A DNA stretch of 13,501 nucleotides from CAZFAT01 sp964517075 (GCA_964517075.1 CAZFAT010000092.1:1-13501); one strand, 5' to 3'; counted from the first letter of the stretch, positions 1 to 6,422 are shown. Notes: a model not told the origin generated them from the sequence alone. Numbers and translations are program-made.

Positions 1-1
1 C

Positions 2-1315
2 CTCGAGGCACGCGTGGCGGAGGTCGAGATCGCCGACGGGGTTCGCATCGAGGCCTGGACCTACAACGGCGGCCTGCCGGGGCCGCTGATTCGCGTGCGT
101 GTCGGCGATCGTCTGATCGTTCACTTCACCAACAAGCTGCGGCAGCCGACGACCGTGCACTGGCACGGGCTCCGGATTCCGATCGAGATGGATGGCGTGC
201 CCGGCGTGTCGCAGCCCGACGTCGAACCAGGCGGCACCTTCACCTACGACTTCGTCGTGCCCGATGCGGGGCTCTACTGGTATCACCCGCACATCATGTC
301 GGCGGCGCAGGTGGGGTTCGGTCTCTATGGCGCGCTGCTCGTGGAGGACCCCAGGGGAGAGGCGTCGCTCGCCGATCTCGACGAAGTGCTGATGGTCCTG
401 AGCGACATCGAGATCGACGAGAAGGGACGGCCCGCGGATCCCGAGTCCGGCGGCAGTACCGGCATGGCCTTCGGTCGCGAAGGGAACCGCATCCTCGTCA
501 ACGGCCGTGAGCGGCCGACCATGCGTGCCCGCGCCGGCGTCCCGCTGCGCTTCCGCATCGTCAATGCCGCGAAGAGCCGCTACATCGAGGTGGATCCAAC
601 GGGACCTCGCTTCACGACGATCGGCGTCGATGGCGGCCTGCAGGGAGGAACGGTGCTGAGCGAGACGCTGGTGATCGCCCCTGGCGAGCGGGTAGACGCG
701 ATCTTCACGCCTCCGGGCGAGCCGGGCGAAACGCTCGTCGTCGACTGGCGGCTCTTCAACCGCGGCTACGGCAGCGTCGAGGCCCGAGTGCCCCTCGGGC
801 CGCTGTTCGACATCGCGCTCGAGGAGCCGGGATCGGCGTCGACCGCCCTGCCCGCGATCCCGTCGGTGACGATCCCGCCGATCGACATCACCGGCGCGAA
901 AGAGGTGCTGGTGGAGCTGACGCTCGCGCAGAACGAGAAGGGCGAGTTCGAATACGGCATCAACGGGGTGCCGTTTCAGAAGCACAAGTCGTTCACGGCG
1001 CGACCGGGCGAAACGCAAGTCTGGAATCTCGTGAACCAGACGCCCTGGTCGCACCCGTTTCACCTTCATGGGTTCTTCTTCCAGGTGCTCGATGACAAGG
1101 GGCAGCCCGTGCGCCCGATGGCCTGGAAAGACACCGTGGACGTGCCGTTCAAGCAGTCACGGAAGATCGCCGTCCGCTTCGACGAGGATCGGCCGGGTGC
1201 CTGGATGTTCCACTGCCATGTGCTCGACCATGCCGACGGCGGCCTGATGGGCATGGTGCTCGTGGGCGTCGACGAGGACCTGGCCGACACCGCGCATCAC
1301 GGTCACCGCCAGTGA
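2..1315 (+). CDS. Multicopper oxidase (laccase/CueO-like), 5'-truncated by window edge
   Basis: Copper-dependent oxidase that couples one-electron oxidation of a substrate (phenols, metal ions) to four-electron reduction of O2 to water; normally exported. All four copper-ligand clusters are visible (numbering from the GTG at 14): HWHG at 49-52, WYHPH at 89-93, HPFHLHG at 347-353 and HCHVLDHADGGLM at 400-412. They build the type 2/3 trinuclear centre and the type 1 site (H347, C401, H406). The layout is three cupredoxin domains, roughly 1-120, 120-275 and 290-425. The frame is open to base 2, so the GTG at 14 is probably not the start, and the signal peptide is outside the window. At the axial type 1 position, ten residues after the cysteine, there is Leu411 instead of the CueO-type Met, with Met412 next to it. 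The tail is His-rich (HHGH). The substrate cannot be predicted. Confidence 0.95.
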   Translation, partial: LEARVAEVEIADGVRIEAWTYNGGLPGPLIRVRVGDRLIVHFTNKLRQPTTVHWHGLRIPIEMDGVPGVSQPDVEPGGTFTYDFVVPDAGLYWYHPHIMSAAQVGFGLYGALLVEDPRGEASLADLDEVLMVLSDIEIDEKGRPADPESGGSTGMAFGREGNRILVNGRERPTMRARAGVPLRFRIVNAAKSRYIEVDPTGPRFTTIGVDGGLQGGTVLSETLVIAPGERVDAIFTPPGEPGETLVVDWRLFNRGYGSVEARVPLGPLFDIALEEPGSASTALPAIPSVTIPPIDITGAKEVLVELTLAQNEKGEFEYGINGVPFQKHKSFTARPGETQVWNLVNQTPWSHPFHLHGFFFQVLDDKGQPVRPMAWKDTVDVPFKQSRKIAVRFDEDRPGAWMFHCHVLDHADGGLMGMVLVGVDEDLADTAHHGHRQ

Positions 1316-1433
1316 TGTTGGAGAAAGCCTTTTCACGAGCTGTGCGTCTCGAATTCCGCGATGCCTTTGCTGGATCCAGGATTGACGCAATGTTGCGTGG
1401 CGCCTGAGGTCTGACCTGCGCTGTCGCGCATGA

Positions 1434-1667
1434 AGGAACCTCCAGAAACCGCCGACCCTGAAGCATCTGGAGGAGGAGCGGGAGGCGCTTCGGCACGCTG
1501 CTGAGGAGGCGCGACACGCAGCGGAGGAGGCTCGCGACGCTACCATTGCGGCAGTCGCTGCCACAGCTGACGCGCTGAGCACGAACCTGGCTCAAATGCA
1601 ATTCATGGAAGACGCGCGAAACACCATGAAACAATTGAAGTCTACGAAACCAAGCGACGTTCAATAG
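1434..1667 (+). pseudogene. Start-less coiled-coil protein fragment
   Basis: This plus-strand frame runs from just after a stop at 1431 to the TAG at 1665-1667 and has no ATG, GTG or TTG in its first half. Its translation is a strongly helical, charged heptad pattern, with the unit RHAAEEA twice in tandem followed by diverged copies (RDATIAA, VAATADA). It ends in a Lys-rich tail (MKQLKSTKPSDVQ). At DNA level this is an imperfect 21-bp tandem repeat around 1489-1540. The sequence looks like real protein, with alanine-rich amphipathic helices, rather than random GC-rich DNA. With no start or ribosome-binding site it is best read as the C-terminal remnant of a decayed gene, possibly frameshifted near 1430-1458. 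No function is assigned. A non-canonical start (CTG at 1458) is possible but unsupported. Confidence 0.35.
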
Positions 1668-1759
1668 AACGGATATCTGAGCGACTGTACGCGGCGTCCG
1701 AACCGCCTGACGCTCAACAGCCACCATCGGCGTCGACGAGGCACTGGCCCGCGGCGGTC

Positions 1760-1789
1760 GCGGACGACGGCTGCGAAGCCGTCGTCCGC
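1760..1789 (-). terminator. Perfect 12-bp hairpin downstream of hsp20
   Basis: GCGGACGACGGC and its exact reverse complement flank a 6-base loop (TGCGAA), 21 bp past the hsp20 stop. It has no T-tract on either strand, so it is not a classical intrinsic terminator. It could still stop transcription or protect the 3' end of the hsp20 mRNA. Strand is assigned from hsp20; the element is symmetric. Confidence 0.45.
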
Positions 1790-1810
1790 AGGTTGAGCCA
1801 ATTCGCGGTA

Positions 1811-2329
1811 CTACGCCGCCTTGACTGTCGTGGCGCCCGCCTTGACCGGCTCCTCGATGGCGACGCTACGAGGCTTGACCTCGGCTCGTACCGACAGCGG
1901 CACCGTCACTTCGAGCACGCCGTTGTCGAACGTCGCCCTCACGTTGTCGATGTTCACACCCTCAGGAAGCGGAATCGCGCGGGAGAAGCTCCCGTATTCA
2001 CGCTCGCAGCGGTAGACGTTCTCCTTCGTCTCTTCGGTCTCGTGTTTTCGCTCGCCCGAAATCGTGAGGTATCCCTCGACGATTTGGACCTTCACGTCTT
2101 CCATCTTGAGTCCCGGCAGGTCCGCTTTCGCGATCAGCCGGTTGTCCTTCTCGAACACGTCGAGACTCGGAGACCAGACGGCCGTTCCGGTGAATCCGCG
2201 GGTGCGGAACGCCGGCCAGCCTGCCTCCTCGAATACCCGGTCGAAGTTCGGGGTCACCCGGCTCAGCACCGCGAATGGATCGAACCAGTCGCCGCGGCGT
2301 ATGAGCTCGGTCGACTTTCTGTTGAACAT
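1811..2329 (-). CDS. hsp20: Small heat-shock protein, Hsp20/alpha-crystallin family
   Basis: ATP-independent cytoplasmic holdase chaperone that forms oligomers and binds unfolding proteins under heat or other stress. The 172-residue product has the family layout. A short N-terminal arm (1-50) contains the Asp-Trp-Phe-Asp-Pro-Phe segment. The alpha-crystallin domain runs from about W52 to L145 and includes the A-DLPG-K-ED-V segment (69-79), L-I-GER (88-94) and the diagnostic A-x-x-x-NGVLEVTVP (132-144). A V-x-I (SVAI) tail motif for oligomer contacts follows. The start is fixed by the ATG at 2329, preceded by a strong AGGAGG-type ribosome-binding site (2332-2339 region); the same frame stays open to about 2626 but that part has no Hsp20-like sequence. 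The gene stands alone and intact beside a decayed locus. No CIRCE element was seen upstream. Confidence 0.96.
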   Translation of the reverse strand: MFNRKSTELIRRGDWFDPFAVLSRVTPNFDRVFEEAGWPAFRTRGFTGTAVWSPSLDVFEKDNRLIAKADLPGLKMEDVKVQIVEGYLTISGERKHETEETKENVYRCEREYGSFSRAIPLPEGVNIDNVRATFDNGVLEVTVPLSVRAEVKPRSVAIEEPVKAGATTVKAA

Positions 2330-2788
2330 GGTGCCTCCTTCCTCGCACGCGGTCATGCGACGACCCACGCGCAACAACGCGCGTCGATCAGAATCTCCGC
2401 GTGCGTATCCCTGAGAACGAGTGCCGTTGCACCAGGCGCGCCTCCGAGGAACCCTGCACATGCCAGCGCTCCGACGATGAACCCGTGGCGCTTGGTCCCC
2501 GCTTGGATGGCCCTCCGACGCCAAGGTGCAGCGGCGTCCCTCTACTCCCTCTACTAAAGCATTGACCGTGCCGATGTCGCACGAGCGGAAACAAGCGACA
2601 TGGCCACTGCCTGCTCTCCATCGCACGTCCCAGTGCGGAGTCTTTCGAGTGTTCCGGGGAATTTCTCACCAGCAGGGCCGACTCGCATTTCAGCAGAGAG
2701 AACGCCGCCTACATGTCGAAGATTGAGGCAACGAAGGTTGAGGCGTCTATGACGTCCCATTCGCGGCTCAAGACATGGCCCATCGACG
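2330..2788. other. Intergenic stretch without recognisable gene
   Basis: This is 459 bp between the hsp20 start and the restored end of the ABC-permease pseudogene. I see no frame with protein-like composition or a ribosome-binding site. It contains a small hairpin (ACGCGC, 6-base loop, GCGCGT at 2367-2384) just upstream of hsp20, and a 9-bp tandem duplication at 2537-2554. No convincing hsp20 promoter could be picked out. Confidence 0.5.
2537..2554. repeat. 9-bp tandem duplication
   Basis: TCCCTCTAC occurs twice back to back (2537-2545 and 2546-2554). It is short, and may be replication slippage or a paired protein-binding site. It has no obvious link to a gene start. Confidence 0.5.
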
Positions 2789-4302
2789 CTATTCCTCGCG
2801 CAGCAGGGAAACGGGATTGCCGTAGACCGCCGGCGAGCAGGGGCGTAGCTGGCGACCATCGCCACGGCCGCGATCACGAGGGTGACGCCGGCGTACGTCA
2901 GCAGATCCAGCGGGCTGACGCCGTAGAGCGATCGCCGGAGCAGTTGCGACGCGCCAGCGGCGGCAAGGACGCCGGCACCAAGGCCGTAGAGCACTGCACG
3001 CGCGCTCGTCGAGAGGACGGCAGCGATGACATCCTTCGAGCGCGCGCCAAGCGCGAGGCGGATGCCGATTTCGCGGCTTCTCGGTCGCACGGCGTAGGCG
3101 AACACGCCGAACATGCCCACCGTCGCCAGGCCGAGCCCGAACATTCCAAGCACCGAGGCTGCCAGCGGCGCCGGCCGGAGCCCGGACAGCTCGAAGTCGA
3201 GCCGGTTCCGCATCGGCGCCGCGGTGACCTCCGCGCGCGGCTCGACCCGCTTGATCACCTCCGAGAGGCCGGCGGCGCGCGCGGACTGGCTCCGGCGGAC
3301 GAGCACGTTCGGGAACAGCGCGCCTCGCGGTCCGGTCAGCGGCTGAAAATAGATCGGCGGCGCGGGGTCCAGCCCCAGCAGCCTCGCGTCGCGGACGACC
3401 CCGATGACTTCCAGCGTACGGTCGTCGGCGACGAACGCGCGGCCGACGGCGTCTTCACCGCGCCAGAGCAGACGCGCGAGCGTTTCGTTGATGACGACGA
3501 CGCCCCGATCGCGGTCGCCCTCGCCGAAGCTCCGCCCGGCCACGATCGGGATGTCGAGCACGCTGAAGTACGACGGCGAGACGTCCAAGCGATCGACCGG
3601 ACGTGTCTGGTCGGCGGGCCAACCGGGGACACGCGCTTCCCCGGTCGATCGTCCAACGGCTGCCAGGGCCACCTCCGTGAAGCCAGCCGAGTCCAGAGCC
3701 TTCGACAACTCGGACACGAGAGGCAGCCATAGGCGCGAGCGTCCCTCGGCGCCGCCAACTCGCGAGCGGCGACGCCGACGACGGTGTGAGGCCGATCGGC
3801 AACGCGGACCAGTCGTCCGATGATGGACGGATCGCCTCCGAACTGCGTCTGCCACAGGACGTGGCTCAGGACGACGACAGCAGCTCCAGCACCACGATCG
3901 TCGTCGGCCGTGAGGACGCCGCGGCCGTGCTGCATGCCCACGCCGAGCAGATTGAAGTAGTTGCCGGTGACGAAGAGCGCCGTCACCGTGCGCGCGCCGG
4001 CGCCGCTGTCAAGAGTGACCGACATCCGTCGTTCCGCGGCGCCAGTTCGGCCGTGGTGGTTCGCGCCGCGAGAAACTCGACCTCAGGAATCGACAGGCCG
4101 GACAGCAGGTTCGGAACCTCCGGCACACGTCCCGAGACCACGGTCAGCCGGTCGGGGTCGGTAACGCCCGTCATCGGCCGGAGTGCCGCACCGCTCGGGA
4201 CGGTCCTTGTGGCGAAGAGCTGAACGACCCGGTCGGGATCGGGCGGCCTCGTGGTCGTCCCGGCCGAGCCAGTAGCGGAGGCAGCCGAGCAGGCGTTCCC
4301 AT
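2789..4302 (-). pseudogene. ADOP-type ABC transporter permease (MacB/FtsX), degraded
   Basis: Remnant of a permease with MacB-like periplasmic and FtsX domains, of the kind found in acidobacteria beside PadR genes. Reading minus strand, homologous segments change frame repeatedly. An N-terminal piece with LRYWLGRDDHEA lies at 4245-4301. A piece with DPDRLTVVSG...PEVEFLAART follows at about 4045-4240. The MacB periplasmic piece (VTALFVTGNYFNLLGVG, then DPSIIGRLVRVADRPHTVVGV) lies at about 3760-4040. A second periplasmic piece (VSPSYFSVLDIPIVAGRSF) continues into FtsX (SREIGIRLALGAR, ending SYAPARR) at about 2830-3755. The end NPVSLLREE plus TAG (2789-2791) is in yet another frame. One shift near 3757 is repaired by a single base and restores a VGVAAREFGGAEG-like reading. 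Total length is about 500 codons against 800 or more in intact members; the first FtsX domain and an early segment appear deleted. Confidence 0.85.
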
Positions 4303-4304
4303 GC

Positions 4305-4601
4305 CTAGGTGGCCAGCACCTGCTGGATGGCGAGGACGAGTCGATCGAACTCTCACGCTCCCGCGAGCCGCCTTTTGCCGGCGGCGGTAATCGTGTAGTA
4401 GCGCGCGCGGCGGTTGTTCTCGGAGGCGCCCCATTCGGCCTTCACCCAGCCGTTGAGCAGCAGCCGCTGCAGGGCTGGGTAGAGGGAGCTCTCGCCGACC
4501 TGGAGCACGTCCTGCGAGGCGTTCTTGAGGTGTCGCGCGATCCCATAACCGTGCATCTCTTCGCGGGCGATCGTCTTCAGGATCAGCAGATCGAGTGGTC
4601 G
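4305..4601 (-). pseudogene. PadR-family transcriptional regulator, N-terminally lost and stop-interrupted
   Basis: PadR winged-helix repressors of this subtype sit directly upstream of ADOP permeases. The conserved core is clear: LDLLILKTIAREEMHGYGIA, then DVLQVGESSLYPALQRL, then GWVKAEWGASENNRRARYY and TITAAGKRRL. The usual start (about ten residues ending GTLDLLILK) is missing. Homology begins abruptly at about 4600, where integrase sequence starts. Near the C-terminus a TGA (4353-4355) interrupts the frame, but the same frame continues as EFDRLVLAIQQVLAT and ends at TAG 4305-4307, matching the family's tail. An original reading such as ARERESFDRL with two small compensating deletions would explain the TGA. 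The neighbouring permease ATG (4300-4302) follows at once, so this was a PadR-permease operon. A chimeric start at 4655 inside the IS fragment could still make a shortened protein. Confidence 0.85.
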
Positions 4602-4746
4602 GCGCCGGTTGGCGACCGATCGCTCGATTGAACATGTGGCACAGCGCCACGCCATCCACGACGCCGCGGTGCACGCCGACGCCCACGATGCGCCGCGTCC
4701 AGTGGTCCATCACGACGAGCACCCAGTGTGTGCGTAGGATGGCCGA
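4600..4746 (-). mobile_element. Integrase-core (rve) transposase fragment
   Basis: About 48 codons match an IS-type integrase core: AILRTHWVLVVMDHWTRRI, then VGVGVHRGVVDGVALCHMFN and RAIGRQPAP. In intact relatives this continues as KYLSSDNDPL, holding the second catalytic Asp. Here the homology stops at about 4600, exactly where PadR homology begins. Only the first DDE aspartate (in VVMD) is kept; the second Asp and the Glu are absent, so the fragment is inactive. Upstream (4747-4920, minus strand) I could not recognise the rest of the transposase, and no terminal inverted repeats were found. This suggests a deletion or recombination event that joined an IS internal segment to the padR gene. 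Confidence 0.75.
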
Positions 4747-4857
4747 CTTGCTGGAGCGCGCGTTTGACGACGCTGCGCGGTGACGTGGCACGGCGCCTCC
4801 GGCTCGAGGTGTCGAAGCGCCTCGTCCCACAGACGGATATCGGGACCAGCCTGTCGG

Positions 4858-4874
4858 GCTCGCCACAGGCGAGC
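4858..4874. repeat. Small perfect hairpin
   Basis: GCTCGCC, a 3-base loop (ACA), then GGCGAGC. It lies between the IS fragment and the promoter region of the next gene. There is no T-tract on either strand, and its role is unclear. Confidence 0.4.
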
Positions 4875-4920
4875 GCAAGGACCCTTGACGTTCTATGTCT
4901 GCGGAAGCGGCCGGATCCCG

Positions 4921-4926
4921 TATACT
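4921..4926 (+). promoter_or_regulatory. Candidate -10 element (TATACT) for the 4965-5902 gene pair
   Basis: TATACT sits 38 bp before the ATG at 4965 in otherwise GC-rich DNA and matches the sigma-70 -10 consensus well. No good -35 lies 16-18 bp upstream; the nearby TTGACG at 4885 is 30 bp away, which is too far. The call rests on the -10 match and position alone. Confidence 0.35.
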
Positions 4927-4964
4927 GCAGCGTTGTCCCGAGGAGCAGGAGTTGGAGGTTGCCG

Positions 4965-5561
4965 ATGAAACGCATGGTTCTCGTTGTCGTCGCCGTCATG
5001 ACCCTTTCGACCGGCGCGTTGGCGCAGGAAGGTCGAGGAGCGCCACCGCCGTCACCCCCCTTGAGCCCGGGGGCTTCGCAGGCCGACGTCGATAAGGCGT
5101 TGCTCGCCGCCCCCGCCAATCTTCGCGGCCAGGCGACAGTCATCAAGTGGAAGCCGGCCGACTGGAGTTACGACACGCTGAGAAAAGGTACGAACCGAGC
5201 GGTCTGCTTCGACAAGTCCGGACTGCCCGGACAACTGCCCTTCTCCATCGAGTGCACCAGCATGGCAAACCTCGACCGCGTCGCGCAGAACATGCGGTTC
5301 GAGGCAGAACCGGACAGGGCCAAACGGCAGGCCGCCCTGGATGCCGCTGAAAAGGACGGCTCTCGGGCAAAGCCCGAGTTCGGCTCCGTCTGGTACCACC
5401 TGATGGGAAAGGACGAGGCGAGCGCGCGCCCCCATTCGACGGTCGCGGTCCCCGGTGCCACGACGCAATCGATGGGATTGCCGGATAATCCGAAAATGGG
5501 TGGCGTGTGGATCATGAACGCGGGCACGTCCACGGCACACCTCATGATTCCCGGCTATTAG
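4965..5561 (+). CDS. Exported protein of unknown function
   Basis: The product has 198 residues. The start is the ATG at 4965, supported by GGAGG at 4954-4958 six bases upstream. The ATG is followed by a clean Sec signal peptide: MKRM, a hydrophobic core VLVVVAVMTLSTG, and an ALA|QE cleavage site after residue 20. The frame stays open upstream but without protein-like sequence. The mature part opens with a Pro/Gly-rich stretch, then a soluble domain with two cysteines (AVCFDK and SIECTS, about 20 residues apart). An acidic/Lys-rich helix follows (RAKRQAALDAAEKDG), and the C-terminus is hydrophobic (GVWIMNAGTSTAHLMIPGY). I recognise no family or catalytic motif. The next gene begins 14 bp later on the same strand, so the two are probably co-transcribed and act in the envelope or outside the cell. 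Confidence 0.85.
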   Translation: MKRMVLVVVAVMTLSTGALAQEGRGAPPPSPPLSPGASQADVDKALLAAPANLRGQATVIKWKPADWSYDTLRKGTNRAVCFDKSGLPGQLPFSIECTSMANLDRVAQNMRFEAEPDRAKRQAALDAAEKDGSRAKPEFGSVWYHLMGKDEASARPHSTVAVPGATTQSMGLPDNPKMGGVWIMNAGTSTAHLMIPGY

Positions 5562-5575
5562 CGCGAGGACGAGTG

Positions 5576-5902
5576 ATGAAACCGGTGATCGTCGGTCTTT
5601 TCGTGCTTGCCCTGGTATCTGCGGGGCAGGGAAAGCAGACGTTCACCGGCGTCATCACCGACGACATGTGTCCCCTGGGCGACCACTCTCGCATGCAGAT
5701 GGGACCGACCGACGCCGAATGCGCCAAGGCCTGCATCAACGCTCATGGCGCGACCTATGTGCTGTACGACGGCAAGAGCGCCTACGTTCTGAGCGACCAG
5801 AAGACACCGGAACAATTCGCGGCGCAAAAGGTGACAGTCATCGGCACACTGGAGGCCCGGACGATGACGATCCTAGTCGAGTCGATAGCGGCCGTGCGCT
5901 GA
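5576..5902 (+). CDS. Small exported cysteine-motif protein (DUF5818-like)
   Basis: The product has 108 residues with a signal peptide (MKPVIVGLFVLALVSAGQG, cleaved near residues 16-19). The mature domain starts TFTGVITDDMC (C32), then GDH (H37), a Met-rich RMQMGPTD, C49, C53 and H57. It ends in a beta-rich half reading YVLYDGKSAYVLSDQKTPEQ, then KVTVIGTLEARTMTILV. This arrangement (D-x-M-C, then C-x3-C, then an OB-like beta region) resembles small acidobacterial exported proteins that I believe are filed under DUF5818; this is from memory and unchecked. The Cys/His/Met set could bind a metal or form disulfides, but that is inference. The ATG at 5576 is preferred; an in-frame GTG lies directly before it. 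A GAGGACGAG purine-rich stretch serves as ribosome-binding site. Confidence 0.85.
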   Translation: MKPVIVGLFVLALVSAGQGKQTFTGVITDDMCPLGDHSRMQMGPTDAECAKACINAHGATYVLYDGKSAYVLSDQKTPEQFAAQKVTVIGTLEARTMTILVESIAAVR

Positions 5903-6050
5903 ACCGGCCGACGAACGAGCGCCGTCAACGACCTCAGATTCGCTCTCCTGGCGAGTATGCCGGGCGCTTGTCACGGAGCGCCGCGAAACGCGGAATGCGG
6001 CAGGACGCGGTCCCGGTCGCTTGAGACCTGCACGGGGACCCGCCGAGAGG

Positions 6051-6070
6051 GGGTACAGTTTTGGGTACAG
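6051..6070 (+). repeat. Paired GGGTACAG direct repeat
   Basis: GGGTACAG occurs at 6051-6058 and again at 6063-6070, separated by TTTT. Such GGGTACAG pairs are familiar to me from the ends of tRNA-integrating elements. Here the pair lies 47 bp from the tRNA-like remnant, which fits an old attachment region. No integrase gene remains nearby. Confidence 0.5.
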
Positions 6071-6116
6071 TCCAACCCGCTTCCGAACCCCCGTGCGCGT
6101 AAGCTGTTGAAAATAT

Positions 6117-6137
6117 TGGCTCCTCGGGCTGGACTCG
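6117..6137 (-). other. tRNA 3'-end remnant / probable attachment-site core
   Basis: Read on the minus strand, 21 bases reproduce the end of a tRNA: part of the T-loop/T-stem (CGAGTCCAGC), then the 3' acceptor strand ending GGAGCCA. The plus-strand beginning TGGCTCCTCGGGCTGGACTC is the usual look of a tRNA 3' end. The remaining tRNA is absent: there is no GGTTC before the T-loop, no anticodon arm and no 5' acceptor strand. Only the segment normally duplicated when an element integrates into a tRNA gene is present. This makes it a likely att remnant, not a functional tRNA. Confidence 0.5.
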
Positions 6138-6195
6138 TGCCGAGAACGGCGAGCGAAGCGAGCCGGGCGAAGCGTGGAACCAGCCCGCGGGAGCC
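6118..6195. repeat. Imperfect long inverted repeat
   Basis: GGCTCCTCGGGCTGG (6118-6132) pairs, with a bulge, to CCAGCCCGCGGGAGCC (6180-6195). The left arm coincides with the tRNA-end remnant. The 47-bp interior contains one GAGCGAAGCGAG copy. It could fold as a stem-loop or be a diverged repeat pair from a mobile element. Confidence 0.4.
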
Positions 6196-6213
6196 GCGAC
6201 CGAGCGAAGCGAG
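6151..6213. repeat. GAGCGAAGCGAG direct repeats
   Basis: The 12-mer GAGCGAAGCGAG occurs at 6151-6162 and 6202-6213, exactly 51 bp apart. The motif is near-palindromic (GAGCG/CGAG-type) and is of a kind often dispersed in GC-rich genomes. A shorter GAGCGAAGC also occurs near 7380. Confidence 0.5.
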
Positions 6214-6344
6214 GGAGTGGCTCGCCGCACTGGACGATTTTCGACTCTGGCTCATCTGCGCGGCGTGATGCGGCGCCTGGTTGCTGAACCCTTGAAGCGC
6301 GCTGCGAGCCGTCGATGTACGGGTTCGACGTGCGCGTCGCGCGC

Positions 6345-6422
6345 CCTCGTCCCTACCTGGAAGAAGACGACGTGCGTGAAGCCCTCTCCTATGCCGCGTG
6401 GCGCGTCGAAGAGATCGGCGTT
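6345..6422 (+). pseudogene. DUF433-type antitoxin, C-terminal fragment
   Basis: The short stretch PYLEEDDVREALSYAAW plus RVEEIGV matches the end of DUF433 antitoxins, where a (D)YPYL-x-x-EDI-x-x-AL-x-YAA helix closes the protein. Intact members are about 75 residues, with a winged-helix-like N-terminal part containing G-x-P-T/V and the I-x-V pattern. None of that is visible upstream, where only MYGFDVRVA precedes the match. After the match the frame runs into unrelated low-complexity sequence. The toxin usually encoded next to it (PIN-like) is also absent. This is a fragment of a lost toxin-antitoxin pair. Confidence 0.55.

Larger units (their letters stand above)
1316..1810. other. Gene-poor gap between multicopper oxidase and hsp20
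   Basis: No complete gene was found here. The stretch holds a start-less coiled-coil frame (1434-1667) and a strong hairpin (1760-1789), listed separately. A 30-codon frame begins at the ATG overlapping the oxidase stop (TGATG, 1313-1317) and stops near 1407, but it shows no recognisable protein features. The long minus-strand frames across this area are Arg/Ser/Ala-rich antisense shadows. Confidence 0.5.

Noticed and set aside
1149..1727. Minus-strand open frames over the multicopper oxidase end and the coiled-coil frame
   Set aside because: They are Ser/Arg/Ala repeats produced by reading the heptad-repeat DNA and oxidase codons backwards. They have no start signal.
2330..2430. CIRCE or other heat-shock operator upstream of hsp20
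   Set aside because: No TTAGCACTC/GAGTGCTAA pair is present. The only structure is a 6-bp hairpin (2367-2384) that fits no known heat-shock element.
2330..2626. Longer hsp20 frame beginning upstream of 2329
   Set aside because: The frame is open, but the sequence before 2329 has no Hsp20 homology, and a strong ribosome-binding site sits right before the ATG at 2329.
2713..3732. 339-codon plus-strand open frame
   Set aside because: It is antisense to the FtsX part of the permease pseudogene. Its composition is Arg/Gly/Ala/His-rich and has no motif; it is an antisense shadow.
2789..4302. Frameshifts as pure sequencing error
   Set aside because: The long genes elsewhere in the window are uninterrupted, and this locus also shows large deletions, an IS junction and a broken regulator. 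Error cannot be fully excluded without reads.
4885..4890. TTGACG as a -35 box for the 4965 gene
   Set aside because: It lies 30 bp from the TATACT -10 candidate, far beyond the 16-18 bp a sigma-70 promoter uses.
6117..6190. Complete tRNA gene
   Set aside because: Only the 3' acceptor strand and part of the T-arm match. The rest of the cloverleaf is absent.
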